Below, in pieces: positions 33,264 through 46,000 of a stretch of DNA of 64,000 nucleotides. Positions within the stretch are counted from its first letter, which is position 1. Every line of letters begins with the position of its first letter. The DNA lies in contig JAYWVB010000048.1 of assembly GCA_039881045.1 (NCBI GenBank), forward strand, positions 1 through 64,000, written 5' to 3'. A model generated the notes under the pieces. The model did not search any database and was not told the DNA's origin. It saw only the letters and a list, made by a program, of their open reading frames with translations. The stretch is from Chaetomium olivaceum. Taxonomy: Eukaryota > Ascomycota > Sordariomycetes > Sordariales > Chaetomiaceae. The position numbers and the translations under genes were made by a program.

Positions 33264-35054
33264 ATGGCCAGCACAGCAGCCCAAAACGATGCCAGCACTG
33301 ACTATTGGCCAATACATATTGCACGTAGCGACGGCCAGTCGTACCCGAATCTTGACCACAGCTCCCTAAACCCTACCGAGGATCAGGATGTAACCCAGCT
33401 TGAACGGTGGGAGGTCATCGTCGCCGGCCATCTCCAGAACCAGATCGCGCCCAAGGACGATAGTATGTTTTCCGTTGTTTGTTATCCTTTCAGATGAAAC
33501 GGCGCTGACACGGCCAGAGAAACAATATATCCTCGCGGGGTTCCCTAAGGGCTACGAGCTACGGTGCGCAGTGAGGAAGGACGGCGGCAGGGACTACTAC
33601 TTGTATGGGCACCCGGCAGGACCTAAGGCGAACTACCGTACCCCCGGCGAGTTTGCCCTGCACGCCTTATGGCTCGTCAGCGACTCGACCGACAACAGCC
33701 AGTGTCCTTGCGACCTGTGTCCCAAATACCTTGAAAAGGTCAAACCGGAGAGGGAAAGGAGCCAAGCGCCCGTCGTCCCACCTTTGGCGCCTGTTGCCGC
33801 CGCCGCTCCTGGACCAGCCGCGGCAGTACCAATTCAGCAACCACTCCCCGAGCAACAGCGGCCACCCCCTCCCCAACAACAACAGCAGCAGCAGGAGCAA
33901 CAGCAGCAACCGCAGCAGCAACCGCAGCAACAATCTCAGCCTCAGCCGCAGCTCCCGCCGCCACCTCCAGGGACCACCAGCTGGACCAATGTTTTCCGCG
34001 TAGGCGAGCTGGTTTGGTACAAACATACGGCATGGCGGCTGGGTGTGGTCATCGCCATCACGCCGAAGCCCGGCACGCCTATCCGCCCAGGCGCACCCGA
34101 TTCCAGTTACCACTTCACTCTAGCCCCCCTTGGCCACACATTGCTCGAGCAAGCAAGCCTAATAAAAGACTGCCAATCCATGCGACCTTTCCTCACCTTC
34201 AGCGTACCCAATGCGGGCATGGAAGAGCTCAAAGACAAGACCTTCGACACGGTCAACTGGCAAGCCATGACCAGCCGCCTCTCCCAAGAGCCCGATCCCA
34301 CCAAGCGCGAGATCAACCGGCAGGTCCTCGGCCTCGAAGCCTCCAAGATGGGCGCGCGCGCCATCAACGATGCCTTCTCCACCTTCGATCTGCTCGCGCA
34401 GGGCACCACGCCCGACCGCACCCTGCACGTGCAGCACTACGGCGGCATCTACCTCGGCGCCGAGATGGTCCGCATCGGCGACCCCGTCCGCGTCGTCAAC
34501 ACCCCATCCGCCACCACACCCGGCGGCGGCAACGGCCCGGGCGGGTCCGCGCAGCCCGACCTCCCGCCCGACGCCAACCTCGTCATGCTCATCACGGAAA
34601 TCCAAGTCCTCACCCCGACCTCACCGCCCGGCGCCGCCGCCCGGCCCGCCACCCTCCAGTTCAAAGGCAACCTCTACCGCACGGCGCGGCTCTCCTCCAC
34701 CCACCCCGCTCCGCAGGGCACCGTGCCCCCGGGGCGGCCGAGGCGTCGCTGGGCGCCGCCTTCGCCGAGGAGCTCGCGACGCGCAACGCCATCGGCAAGG
34801 ACAAAGGCGCGCGCTGGAGCTGGGTGCTGGTGGCGCCCCAGGTGCTGCGCGCCGAGCCGGACGTCCAGGGCCGCTTCTACGTCACCGAGAAGCTCATGAG
34901 CGTCATCGACCCGGCGCGCCTGCAGGCCTGGGTGCAGCGCGGCATGCTGGAGGAGGCGCCCGCGTACCTGAATAACCGGGGCCATAGCGGCAGTGGGCAG
35001 TATGTGGAGGAGGCCGGGCAGGAAGGCTACGCTGGGCCAGGCGGTGGGTGTTGA
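33264..35054 (+). CDS. Clr2-type transcription-silencing protein, apparent frameshift
   Basis: Cryptic-loci-regulator-2-like protein; in fission yeast Clr2 belongs to the SHREC heterochromatin complex. Exon 1 (33264-33462) encodes MASTAAQNDASTDYWPIHIA. Intron 33463-33517 (GTATGT, GCTGAC, CAG). Exon 2 starts KQYILAGFPKGYELRCAVRK and carries the Clr2 N-terminal signature RDYYLYGHPAG, YRTPGEFALHALWLVSDST, CPCDLCPKYL. A Gln/Pro-rich insert (about 33860-33960, CAG/CAA repeats) separates this from the Clr2 C-terminal domain: FRVGELVWYKHTAWRLGVVI, then NLVMLITEIQV and LQFKGNLYRTARL. After APQGTVPP the frame moves by one at a CCCCCGGGG run (34726-34734) and continues AAEASLGAAFAEELATRNA to RFYVTEKLMSVIDPARLQAW. 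About 578 residues. Confidence 0.85.
33862..33960. repeat. CAG/CAA (polyglutamine) tract in Clr2
   Basis: Interrupted glutamine codons with prolines; seven consecutive Gln in the longest run. Confidence 0.85.
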
Positions 35055-37474
35055 ATTTCGGGTGCCCGGGGGGTTGGTTGAGAATTAGGGGGGGGCCAAA
35101 GGGGTGCTGTTGTTTGTGATGTGACGGTGGGCGTTGGTCGAGTTTGGTGGTTTGTATTACTCTTATCAGGAAGATGGACTCATTTGTGACTACGAATATG
35201 AGAGAAGGAATATTACACGAATTGCATGTATGCTTAGGTTAGGGTATTTGGACTAGGACAATGCTCCCTCTCTACTGTAATTCTATATCACGTACTTCGT
35301 AAATGCTGTTTGATGACAAGGCACAACGGCCATCATCTCAAAATCCAGTCATTGACCGATCTTGGCGTTTCCATTGCTCTTACCGACTTTACTCTTAGCG
35401 GGTACTTTTGCTTGTCACCTGAATCGCGCGAAACGCGGTCCGGGTTTCTGGTCCATGTCATGCACTTGTCATTGAAATCCAATTTCAAAAACGAAGCCAT
35501 CGTCACGGTAAGTTTACTTCGTATGCCGTGTAAGTGGAGCTCTTACACTCCGTTACGGACCTCCTCCGTTTTCGTAAAATCGACCACCAACTACGTAGCC
35601 CTGCGCGTCAGCAAGCGCCCCGCTCCGAAGGTTTTCGGCATCCGCTAAAAAAGGCCAGCGAGGGTCCGTGGCTCCATGGACCACGGCCAGGACGAAACAC
35701 GCCGTTGCAGCGTTCATCCTGACAAGACGGAAACCTGAGCAGTGGAGCGACTCCGCTAGCCTCCCAGACAGCTGGGTCGGCTGGGAAAGAGGCGGTGAGA
35801 CTGGATGAAAGCGGCGGATGCTGTGTAACGCCACGGTACCGACAACGCGAACAATTCGATCCAGATTTTACCGACTGACCGGTCGGGCGGGAAGGGATTT
35901 GGTGGGGTGGTGGTGGTGTCACGGTTGTTGTTCAACGGGCGAGGTTAACGCATCAGACGAGGTGAGAGTTGAGATCTGATGATGGGCAGTGATTGGAGTC
36001 ATAGATTATTAACTACCCGACTGATCTGCGCACTGTCAGAGGGAAGGTCCGGATGTGGCGTTTCCGGTCCACTGGGCTTGTTCAGCTGTGAGCCGTGCCA
36101 GCCCAGCACCGGCCGAGGCGTGGGGGGGCTTCCATCAATTCATTCCATCATCATGTGAACCCGGCTCTCGAAAGAAGCCATCGCTTTTGGGGGGAATGGA
36201 AGGTGGCTTTCCACCAACAGAGCGAGGTTTCAGTACATAAATTATCCGAACCAACACGGGAAACCGATAACCTTGGGCGTGGGCGAGTGGCAATGGAGGT
36301 CAAGGTTTTTCCAGCGGGACAATCCGGAACGTCGCAGCTGCATCGCACGGTCATGGTGTCGTCAGGTCGTCAATGCATCGCAGAAGCCCAGAGCCGAAAA
36401 AGGATGGTGTGTTGTTTCGCAATACGCAACCAGTCGGCGCTGGGTTTTGATACGGGCACTGTCCGCGAAGCAAATCATCTTTTCCCAGCGCCCGGGCCGA
36501 CCCTTGCACTGCCCAAACCGAGAGCCCGCGCCTGAGCCCGGACTCGGCAGCCCGATCATGCACACCCACCTAAAACCCCTTTCCGCAATCTGTCCCAAGC
36601 TGCCGGTGCTTTGGTGTGTGTGTGCGGCACCGTCCAATCCAAGCTCCGAAGCCAGCCCCGAGTGCCAAAATCTCACCCTCTTCTCCCGGCTGAAAGAAAG
36701 GCCCGATTTCGCGCTCGCCCAACGACATGCCCGCTTTTCGGAATGCCGAAATTGATGCAAGTCAGCAGGGCACCCTTCTTCGGTTCTTGGTTCTGATGGG
36801 AGAAGTTGGTTCCAAGGTTGAGCCGGTGGGGTAAGTGCAGCAACAGAACAACCGTGGAACGGGGGGTATCCTCGGTTGTTACCAGCCCGTCGGTAACCCG
36901 CCTTGCCCGCTGGCCAGGCAAGGTCTGAGCACAGGAACTGATCGCCGAAAAGGAAAAAGCCATAGAAACTTTTCCGCCGCCAGCTTCCGAGACACGGAGA
37001 AAGCTCGCGTCATCTCTTACCTGGCTCTCAAAAGTCTCAGCAGCAGTACTTTGTAGCAGTAATCAGCCGGTTCCCGATCGAGTGGGTGGGTGGCGGTTTA
37101 TGTAACTCTGTACATATATCATGTCATGTAACTGTCCATTGGCGCACCGTATGTGGAAGGCCGGCGGTCGGGCTGGTCAGCAGGACTCGACTTCCTTCCA
37201 TTGGAGGCAACGTGAACCGGCAAAAAGACTTCGTCGTGGCAAACCCACCGCCACCTTCGCTTCCTCCCACCTCAAGCGCTACCGAGAGGGAAAAAGAAGG
37301 AAAACAAACCCTGCCGACCGGTGAAGCCAAACATAACCCCCATCCGCCCAGACTGTCGGTTTCCGCAGCCCTGTCTAGACCCGGGAAAGCCCACAGACCG
37401 CCCGACCCGCCAGGAAGGAAAGGGAGGGGTGGAAAAGCAAAGCTACGGAGCGAGGCCCGTAACTAGTGCACAAG

Positions 37475-37489
37475 GTATGTATGTATGTG
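37475..37489. repeat. (GTAT)n microsatellite
   Basis: GTATGTATGTATGTG, first of two copies one kilobase apart in the same orientation. Confidence 0.8.
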
Positions 37490-38477
37490 TTGTCGTCTTC
37501 CGGTTCGATGCAGCCAGCCGAACACACAAACGGACAGATCTCACCGATGGGCTGGGCTCGAATTCCCGCGGCTGGGTACATACATCAACATGTGCACTCG
37601 CGCACACAGCGCTACTGCCGGTACCCCGAGGGTGAAACAGCGCTTCCCACTGCTTCTGCCACGCCCCGTTCTGTGTTTCCACACCCGGGGCTCTGCACTG
37701 CTGTGCCATGCCCCGGTGCGATGTCAAAAGATGTCAAAAGGGTCGAAGTGCAGTTGGGGGCCGGGGTGTCTTCGTTCTTGGGACGCCATGTGATTCGCTG
37801 CCGGTTACTGGGAGAAAGGATTGGGTTCGTGGTTCGTGCGACGCGGCTCCCGTCCGATCGGCTTGCGTTGAGAATCGGGGTTGGGCAGCAGCAGGCAAGC
37901 GGCACAGCACAACGCCTCCCCTCGCCCCGTCCCGGTCCGATTGACTGCCTCGGACGCGCAAGAATGGTAATTTCTTCCGTCGGAAATAACTTGCCTTTTT
38001 ACGATACTTGGGAATCTGGTCGACGAGGAGAGAAAGATGTGATCATTCATCGAAAAAGGTTGTCTGTTATGACCGAGCCAAAAAAGAAAGGAAACGGGTG
38101 CGAATGTAGAAAACTGAGAACCAAAAGGAGTCCCAAGAGATCTGTCTCTGCCAACCTCCATGCCTTCCCGCCGACTTGATTTTCCCGTCCGCTCTGGCGT
38201 GTCCTCGGAGATGTCCCGCAACGCTGCGCCCCCAGAGCCCAATTAGATGGCCGTGTTGGCGGCAGCCTTTCAACCCGCCATCTCTTCCTTCCTCACATCC
38301 TCCTTCACCGCGTCCCAGCGCGCATGTGGCCCGTCCGAACTTCCAGTCTACTGCTTCCCCCCAAGAGTTCGATATTACCCCTATGCTCCGCCCGGCTGAA
38401 AATGAAGGTATATGAAAAGGCGTGGTTGTCTAGATGCAAATGGGTCGTGGTCGCATGTACTCGAATGTGTCGGCAGG

Positions 38478-38496
38478 GTATGTATGTATGTATGTG
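38478..38496. repeat. (GTAT)n microsatellite
   Basis: GTATGTATGTATGTATGTG, second copy. Confidence 0.8.
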
Positions 38497-38876
38497 GGTA
38501 TGGATGTGAAATCGAATTTCCCTGTGACGGCAACAGGAGGAGACTCCTTCGTAAATCGTTTTGTTCGTGGTGGCCCATCTAGCAGAAGAGGAGGGGCGGT
38601 GCGTAAGAGCTGGGTAGTGGCGCGATCGGTTTAGGGACGAAAGGAAACGTCAATCGCTTGCCGCTTGGGACGACACGCCTCCATGAATGCTTTGGTGAGG
38701 GTAATAAAAAAGTCCGGACGAATGTTTCGCGACGAGTAAGGCTCATGCTTGTTAAAATGAGATGGTGCTTGAATGCATCAGAGGAATAATGCCAGGTTAA
38801 GAAATAAACGCTTATCGCCCGCACCACCTTCGGCCGATCCCCCCTTCCATATGACACTATCTTCACCCGGATAATG

Positions 38877-40033
38877 TCACTTGAGCTTTAGGCTCTCCAG
38901 TTTCACCTGTATGCTCTTAAGGATTTCAGGGTCGGGTTCCGGTTCCACCTTCCTCGGGGTTAGCCTGTCGCATTTGTCGTGCGAGCACTTAGCACAGATC
39001 GGTGCGTCCGTGGGCGGCGAAGAGAAGACATGTTTGCAACTAGCGCATTGGTAATGCCCAATCCTCGCGCTTGGAGCGTCTCCAGGATAGCCGTACGGGT
39101 ACTTGTCCTTCTTAGGGCTGGATGGGGTGTTAGCTAACGAGGTCAATTGCAACGGTAGACGAAGGGACTAGAACTTACGGATCCCGAGGGCAATCGGTGC
39201 AACGCGTGTGCTGGCAACCCTCGCAAATTTTAGTCCCGGTGAACAGCTTCTGGCACTCGCAGCAAGTTCGCCGAATACGTTGCCGAGGCTTCCTGTAGTA
39301 AAGGTCCTGGCCTCCCGTCTTGGCCGGCCGCTTAAGGACGATCTTCTTCGGGGTCGGGTCCCAGTCTGGGATGATGGGTGCCTTTTCGGCCCGTTCCTTG
39401 ATGATGGCCGCCCGCTTCTTGCGGCTCTCTTCTTTCTCGGCTTCGGTTCGCCTCGGCGGGATGCGCGGGCACTGCTTGCACCGCGGGTGCGCACAGTTAG
39501 GGCATTCTCGGCCCACGCCAAACGAGGTGCTGCAGAGATGGCACTTCCTGTGCACTCGCATCCTAATGGGCTTCTCGACGCGAAGGGCGTGGCCCTCCGT
39601 CTTGTGCCACTCGCTAGGCGGCAACTCCAGGCCGTACAGTTCGCCCAGCTTCTTAGCCCGCGCCGCGAAGATCTCAGACCGCGGGATCTTAGTGGCTTCC
39701 ACTGCCATGGGAACCTCAGCCACAGGCGCGGGTTGGCTGTGGCAACATGTCAGTACGAGGGCCAATTGGTGGTGGAACTTCCATTCATCGGGGCTTTCAA
39801 CTCGCCCAATAAAGAAAAAGTCAAAGGAGAACCAAGTCGGGCATACCTCGTGGAAGCCTCGGCGGGAGCCGTTGCCGTCTCGGGTACCTTCGCGCCGACG
39901 ACGGATGTGCGACGAGACGGGTCGGTAGCCTTCTTCAAAACCGTCTTCATCCTCAATAGGACCTTCTTCCCAAACCCCTTCTTATCCTCCCTCTCCTTGG
40001 GGCCGACGGCCCTCCCGGCGCTGGCGAACTCAT
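38877..40033 (-). CDS. Uncharacterised ascomycete protein with three Cys/His clusters
   Basis: Basic protein with three repeated zinc-binding-like modules of the form C-x2-C-xn-C-x2-C-x2-H-x2-C-x2-C: CHLCSTSFGVGRECPNCAHP...CKQCP, CCECQKLFTGTKICEGCQHT...CTDCP, and a third (CASCKHVF...ICAKCSHDKC) that lacks the last Cys. Exon 2 is 39736-39180 and exon 3 is 39117-38877; introns 39846-39737 (GTATGC) and 39179-39118 (GTAAGT, TAGCTAAC). Exon 1 ends at 39847 and encodes GFGKKVLLRMKTVLKKATDP with a basic N-terminus. The best ATG is at 40033 (context CACCCAAGATG) but reads one frame off the KKVLLRMK frame, so another missing base near 39980 or an unseen exon is likely. Similar Cys-cluster proteins exist across filamentous ascomycetes to my recollection; function unknown. 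Confidence 0.75.
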
Positions 40034-43000
40034 CTTGGGTGATGTTGCTGACGCTGAGATGATTTATTGTTTGTTGTCTTGAAAGACCATCGAGGTTTCA
40101 GATATCGCACGGCTGGCCAAGACGCCCACAAAGTCGTGGCAAAATGAAAAGAATTAGACTCGTCGAGATATTGACTCTCGGAATCTAGGGGCCTAGACTG
40201 CAATTCGCCTTTGAATTGCAGTTAGAATTGCAGTGAAGTCGGAAGTTTTGTGTTGTGGTGGGCCCCGGTGCAAGCAAGAACCCCAAGCGGCGACCGTGCA
40301 CTGTGGCTGCTGCGGGAGTCTATTCGTCGTCCGAACTACACTTTGGGTCCGCGTCACTGACGGGCGGCGTGTTGGCGCAATTGTCGATCCCTGATGGTGC
40401 TGAGGTGGCTTCGAGTTCGGTCGGCGATGGTTGTTCAGCAGAGGTCGACCACAAACTCCGGAGAAAGGGGGAAGAAGTAGCCAAACCCGGGAGCAATGGA
40501 AGCGCCGTTGTGAGCGGGAAGGGGGAGGAGAAGAGAGCGGAGAAGGCAGACAGATTCGGTGTGGTGCGGTGCCAGAGGCTAGTTTGCAAGGATAGCCGGG
40601 GTATTGTTGCGCTCCAGCAATCGTGCAGGCCCACGGCGGAAACGAGGGAGGGATGCAGCACGCTAGCGGTGGTATGGACAGGATCTGGTAAGGTCCACGC
40701 CAATTGCGGGAACGGGGGAAGGCCAGCAAAGTTGCAACGGAACTCTTAAGCGCAATCCAAGGCCCAGGCGAACTGGCCACCTGGAAGGCGTCACGCAGCC
40801 GGCCACCGCTAATCAAAAACTAGCGTCTGCGGGCAAACCTGCTCGGGGGGTTGATGTTGTCGAGCCCAACGCCTGGTTGCACGCCAATGCAGAAGGCGCA
40901 GAAGGCACAAAACGCTGGCTGGCTGGCTGGTTCCGTTCAAAAGTACTCAAGCTCAATGAGTGGTGCGGGCGAGCTGAGGGGTTCCCCGGCAGGTCGAAAC
41001 GACTTTGCCACTGCTGGTCCCGAGGCGGCGGGAACGACGGGAGGGCTGGGGTATGGGAAACGGAGGGGGCCTCGGCTGCGATTTTGAAGATGGCGTTATG
41101 TATGAAACTACCTACGGTAACCACGCGTAATGGCGGGGTATGAACAAATTAGAAAACCTCGTAAAAGTGAGAAACTGGCCACATTACCCGACTCTACAGC
41201 GTAAATTATGTTTTGAAACTCGGAAGTATTTAACGGAGTATTTCCGCTCTCTTCCACCCTGTGTGCTCAACGCAGACTTCGGTACTATAAGCAAACGGCG
41301 TGGTGCACCGTTTCCCCGAACACGTCGTGCGTGACATCCCAGGAGTTCGGGCGGGTGTGCAACTCCACCAGTTCTGCGAACCAGGAACAACGGAACCAGT
41401 CACTTCGCTTGCCTCTCCCTTGGAAGCGGTGCGCTTGCGGGGCAGGACCCTTGCTTGTCTTGCCAGCCGAAAGGTCCAAATGGGAAAATCGCCCGACTTA
41501 CCCAGAATTTTCAGAGTGGGGGCTCCCCAACCCACCAGTCACGGCTGCCGGCGGTCCCTTCCCGCTGACAAGGGTTGAGTGCACCATTTCCATCCTCTGA
41601 CATGGGCACTCGGCGCTGCAAGCATCACCACTTTGGGGGGGGAGGGGGGGAGATAGACTGCAGTGCATCTCGCCGTTTCGATCATGATCTTTGAACCGGA
41701 GATCGGGACACACAACCCACCGGTCAACCTTCCCTGTGCCCCTCGGCACTTCTCAATCCCACGCCTTAAACTCGGGCGGCATCAGAACTTTTACATAGGA
41801 CCGACGCATTGATCGACGGACCGGACCGGCAACACCGCTCGCCGGGAGCAGACCGCAGCGCCGGGGCCAACAACGTGCTTACCATGCCATGCCTCCATGG
41901 GGTTGTCGGGACCCTGCCGCGCGCCATCACTAACGAGCGAGTCATGGAAGCATGGAAGCAATGGAGGCACGCCGACAACGTCACTGTTAACTTGGCCATC
42001 AGCCGAGGGGCAAACTGGCAATTTCTGTTGCGAACCAACACATCGACCCGCGTTGGGTCCTGCAGCTGCCATACCATCCAGTCGCTGCAGAGTAACGTCG
42101 GCGGATGCACCAGCCTAATCCAGCAACTCGATGATGGAGAGCGACTCCTGCCCAAACACACTGGCACGGGATGTTCTCAAGAAGTTTGTCCTGTTGAAGA
42201 ATGTCGATCAGTCGACACGACCGCACGACCGCAACGCCGAACTACTCCGTCATCAACCCGGTCTTGGGTCCCTGCGAGCTGATTGGCCATGTCACAACTT
42301 CTTTCGAATTGCCGGATAAAGCTCAAACCAACCCGGGACACCTTCTCCATTTTCCCCAGTCCCCTGCGGGATTTAGTGCTCGGCCAGGTCGATTCGTGGA
42401 CGAACCGACCAACTCCAGCGGCGGCCGCCAACCCGCCAGGCGAAACGCGCCGTTGCATTCCGGCCTCTCTGGAATTCGTTGATATCCACAAAATCAACTC
42501 GGGTAGAGAGACGTGGCGTGTACGAATACACCAGAATTGAGCGCTGGTGTTCCTTCGTTCTGGCCCCTTACGAACCCGCTCACACCGAAGCCAGCCACAC
42601 GGGAACGCCCGTCTTGCTGAAGGGTGTTGGCGCCACCACAATGCAGCGTCGGGAATAGCAAATTAGCTGTCAAGCAGAACCCACTCTCAATCCGAGTCCG
42701 AGTCGCGGGAGGTTGTGGAAACGGGTTGTTGTCCGTCTCGGCCCGCCGGTTGGCATCCGATTGCTCGCCTACAGTGGGCTTCTTTGCATGAAGATGTATG
42801 TCCGCTACAAGGAAGCCTTCCAATGCCGTTGACGATACAGGGTCTGTTATGACAAGGTCAAACGCCAGGGGCCGGCAGACGCTCGGCCGATGCTGTCCCG
42901 GAGAAACGGACGACTGGCGGGAGTGTCCGCGAACTAAACGTCACTTCGCTGGCACCGTCCGGCCGGGAATATTGCTCCACAGCCCGTTCAAACTGGAGCC

Positions 43001-46000
43001 GAATCACCAGGAACATTAAGTGTGCGCATCCGGGAAGGTGTCTGTTATGTTCCGGCGAACCGCAGACACGTACATACATATCACCCTTGTCTTGGTTTCT
43101 CTGCGTCTCGTTTTTGCTGTCCTGCAACCCTAACCGTGGCGGCCATTGGTTTGCCCTTGGTTCCAGACTGTCGGATCCAGGCAGTATTTTCAGCCGGTCC
43201 CCCTCTTTCCAGTGTACCGCTCCGCTCAACCGACCCGCCATTGAAAGAAAGGGATGTGCGGCGTCAGTTCGTCCTCCGCCATGCGGAGCACTGTTACTTC
43301 GTACCACGTCGCAGCTAAGGATTCGAGAACCAAATATCAGCCCACTAGTCGTTCCCAAGACAAATAATGTACACTAGCCCAACTTCTTGAGGTGAGGTAG
43401 TCCCGGCCTGAACTAGCCCCGCGTCAAGTTAACCAACAGCGAAGAGATGTTGGACCCAACCCCCGGGTTGATGCAGCGCTTCCCCAGCGACTCTCGGGCC
43501 GCAGAATCCTTGGGCATCATCTCGCCTCCTGACGGGACCGCCGGATGCCACCACCTCTCCCCCGCCAAGAGGTGCAGCTTGGCCACAGGTATGGCTGCAA
43601 CTCTCCTGCATCTCTCGACGTACTGGGGCTAGTGTAGAGCGGCTCGAGTGACCGGCCCAAATTCACCGGCTTTCCGTCTCCGGGTCGTCGGTTTGCGAAT
43701 ATTTGTCTCATGCATTCGGGGTGCATTGCATACCGCCGTTTGGTGGATTTGCCAGACCAAAAATCCTATGTATTGAAAATCTCCTAGCATGGCATGGCAT
43801 GGCATCAACAGTTCTGGGGCAAAGCGGGGCCTCGACGTCGAATTCGAGACGTTGTTCTACGGAACGATGGCCCGGCCCCACCTTGCCCGACGCTAGCAGC
43901 GGGACGCACAGGCCATGCGTTGATCCTGAGACGCACATCATCCGACCATCCTCTGGCCAAAAAAAGCCAAACTCAGTAAAAGTTCAAGAAATCAAGAAAA
44001 GGTAAAGAAGGCAAATAAACAGGGAAAATATTTCGAAAAAGAGACGGGAGCGGTGGAAAGATAAATAGGGCAATTCGGGGTTTGGGGGATCTGAACGACC
44101 TTCTTTTCCTTCCAATAGTCGAGTTTCGGTCGACATCTACACTTGGAGTTCGCCTTCTTTTGTCCATAGGGTCCCGACCGATGGCGGCATCCCCGGATGC
44201 TTTTTTCTCAACGGCCAAAATGCCAAAAACTCTTCAACGCAGTACCAACCATGTCCGAGACACACACATGAGGCACCCCTTCCCCGGCGCCCATGTCGCA
44301 GATGTCACTCCAACTACCATGTTCAACGTTGAGATATATCTGCCTTGAAGTGACATGATTTTGCGCGAAACAGGGCATTTACGCCGGCGAAAGGCCGCAG
44401 AGCGAGGCCTGCAAAGCGATGCAACGTACACCAATAAGAGATGCTTGCTTCATGTCGGTCCCTGCTTCCCCGCCCCTTGTCCCTTCTCTTCCCAGACCCT
44501 TCTCTTATCGAAAGCGGTTAAAGCTTGATGTGATGGCGCTCAGTGCGTGGCCTGTCGGTCTGCAAAAGAGTATTCATCCCCCCGTCCCTGTGCTGGCACG
44601 TCTGTCGTGGCCTGGCAGCAAAGTTTGCGAGATCTTCATGTAGGATTCGCGGCACTGCCCGTCCACCTCCACTCTCGCCGGCCCCCCAGATTTGGCAGGT
44701 CAGAGATGTCGTGTTTGGGTGTGATGTCTCTCAAACATGTGTCGTACGAGACAACAAAACTCACGGTATCCCCGGAGACGCCGTCTCTGCGTGGTCGAGT
44801 TTGGGTTGAACCCACCTGTTCTAACGTAATTGGCGGTAACGTTACAAGCTTCACAAAACTTTGAATTTCTTCAGCGTTTCAACGATTCTGTGGATACTGA
44901 CCCTTGCACGGCAGCTGTCTCGATCACCATATCAACCTCGTAGGATGCTCGGGCATGACCTCCACATTCCGGCGAGAAAGCCTAGAAGATGCGATTAACG
45001 TGGGCCCTTCGGATATCACCAACTTGGCTTGCTGGCATTTCTTCCTTGTGCAAGGAAGCTGATAACCCCTTGGGTTTCCCGTCTCCCTCGTCCTTGTCCA
45101 GATCGAATTTACAGCAGCTCGATGCCGAGGCCGGTATCCTTCTTCCTCCTTCAACCCCCTTCCTCAGACTATACCAAAAACAGGGGAATGCCGCGAAAGG
45201 GTAGGGTAGGGGAGGGTATAAAGTTGGGCAGGTCCGTCCGTGCCTTGGGCAAGAGCAAGGCGAACATGAGAGGCGGGTGACAAACCGAAGGGGGGCGTTC
45301 ACTTCCAGCTGAATGCATCCGTCGAGGTATGCGATGCGATACTCAACACCCGCTGGTCATATGAACACGACATATCGAATCTTGTGCGTCCCGAACCGCG
45401 CCTTCCTTTCAATATTCCGGGCATGCTCTCTCTCCACCACGATGGCGAGTGGGACGGCCGGCACTCCCCCGCTCTCAATCACAATGCCGGACACTGACGG
45501 AGATTACGGATGGTGGATTGCTCAAAAATGATGCACCCCAACGCAATTGCGGAGGCGCCTGGGGCAGATGGTCGAGTGGAGAGGCTAGGCAACGATGGCG
45601 ACGTCGACGGGGCAAAGATGGAGCTTTCCACAGCACCCCGGGCAAGTCCTGGATTTCGGGCCCGAAATGAAAACTCTGTGGGAATGGACATAGAGGTACG
45701 AAGCAGTTGCCTTGTGTCGGTTGCCGTTGTCGCGACGATTTGAGTCAGAGCAGTCCGACAGGAGGAGGATCGGATCAGCTAGCTGGGGGTCATCTCCCGG
45801 GGTGAGTTAGTCAGGGCATGAGTTTCCCAAATGTGCAGCAGATGTTGCGGCGACGGGCTGCGCCGTCTGGTTCCGGGGTGAGCGGGGCCGGCCCCGATCG
45901 GGTTCGAAAAAGCCGGTTGACCTTTTGTGCCTTTGCCAGCGCAGAAGAACTTCCATCAGCACATCTCCAGGGATCCTGGGACACAACCTTGACAACCCAC

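Larger units (their letters stand above)
35055..38876. other. 3.8-kb gene-poor spacer
   Basis: Lies between the convergent 3' ends of Clr2 (+) and the Cys-cluster gene (-). Many short open frames on all strands, none recognised. Holds two (GTAT)n microsatellites at 37475-37489 and 38478-38496. Base composition is close to the genic part and not AT-rich, so no RIP-mutated transposon is evident. Confidence 0.5.

Noticed and set aside
40255..40749. 164-codon + strand frame
   Set aside because: Composition looks like random GC-rich translation, and a similar frame is open on the other strand.
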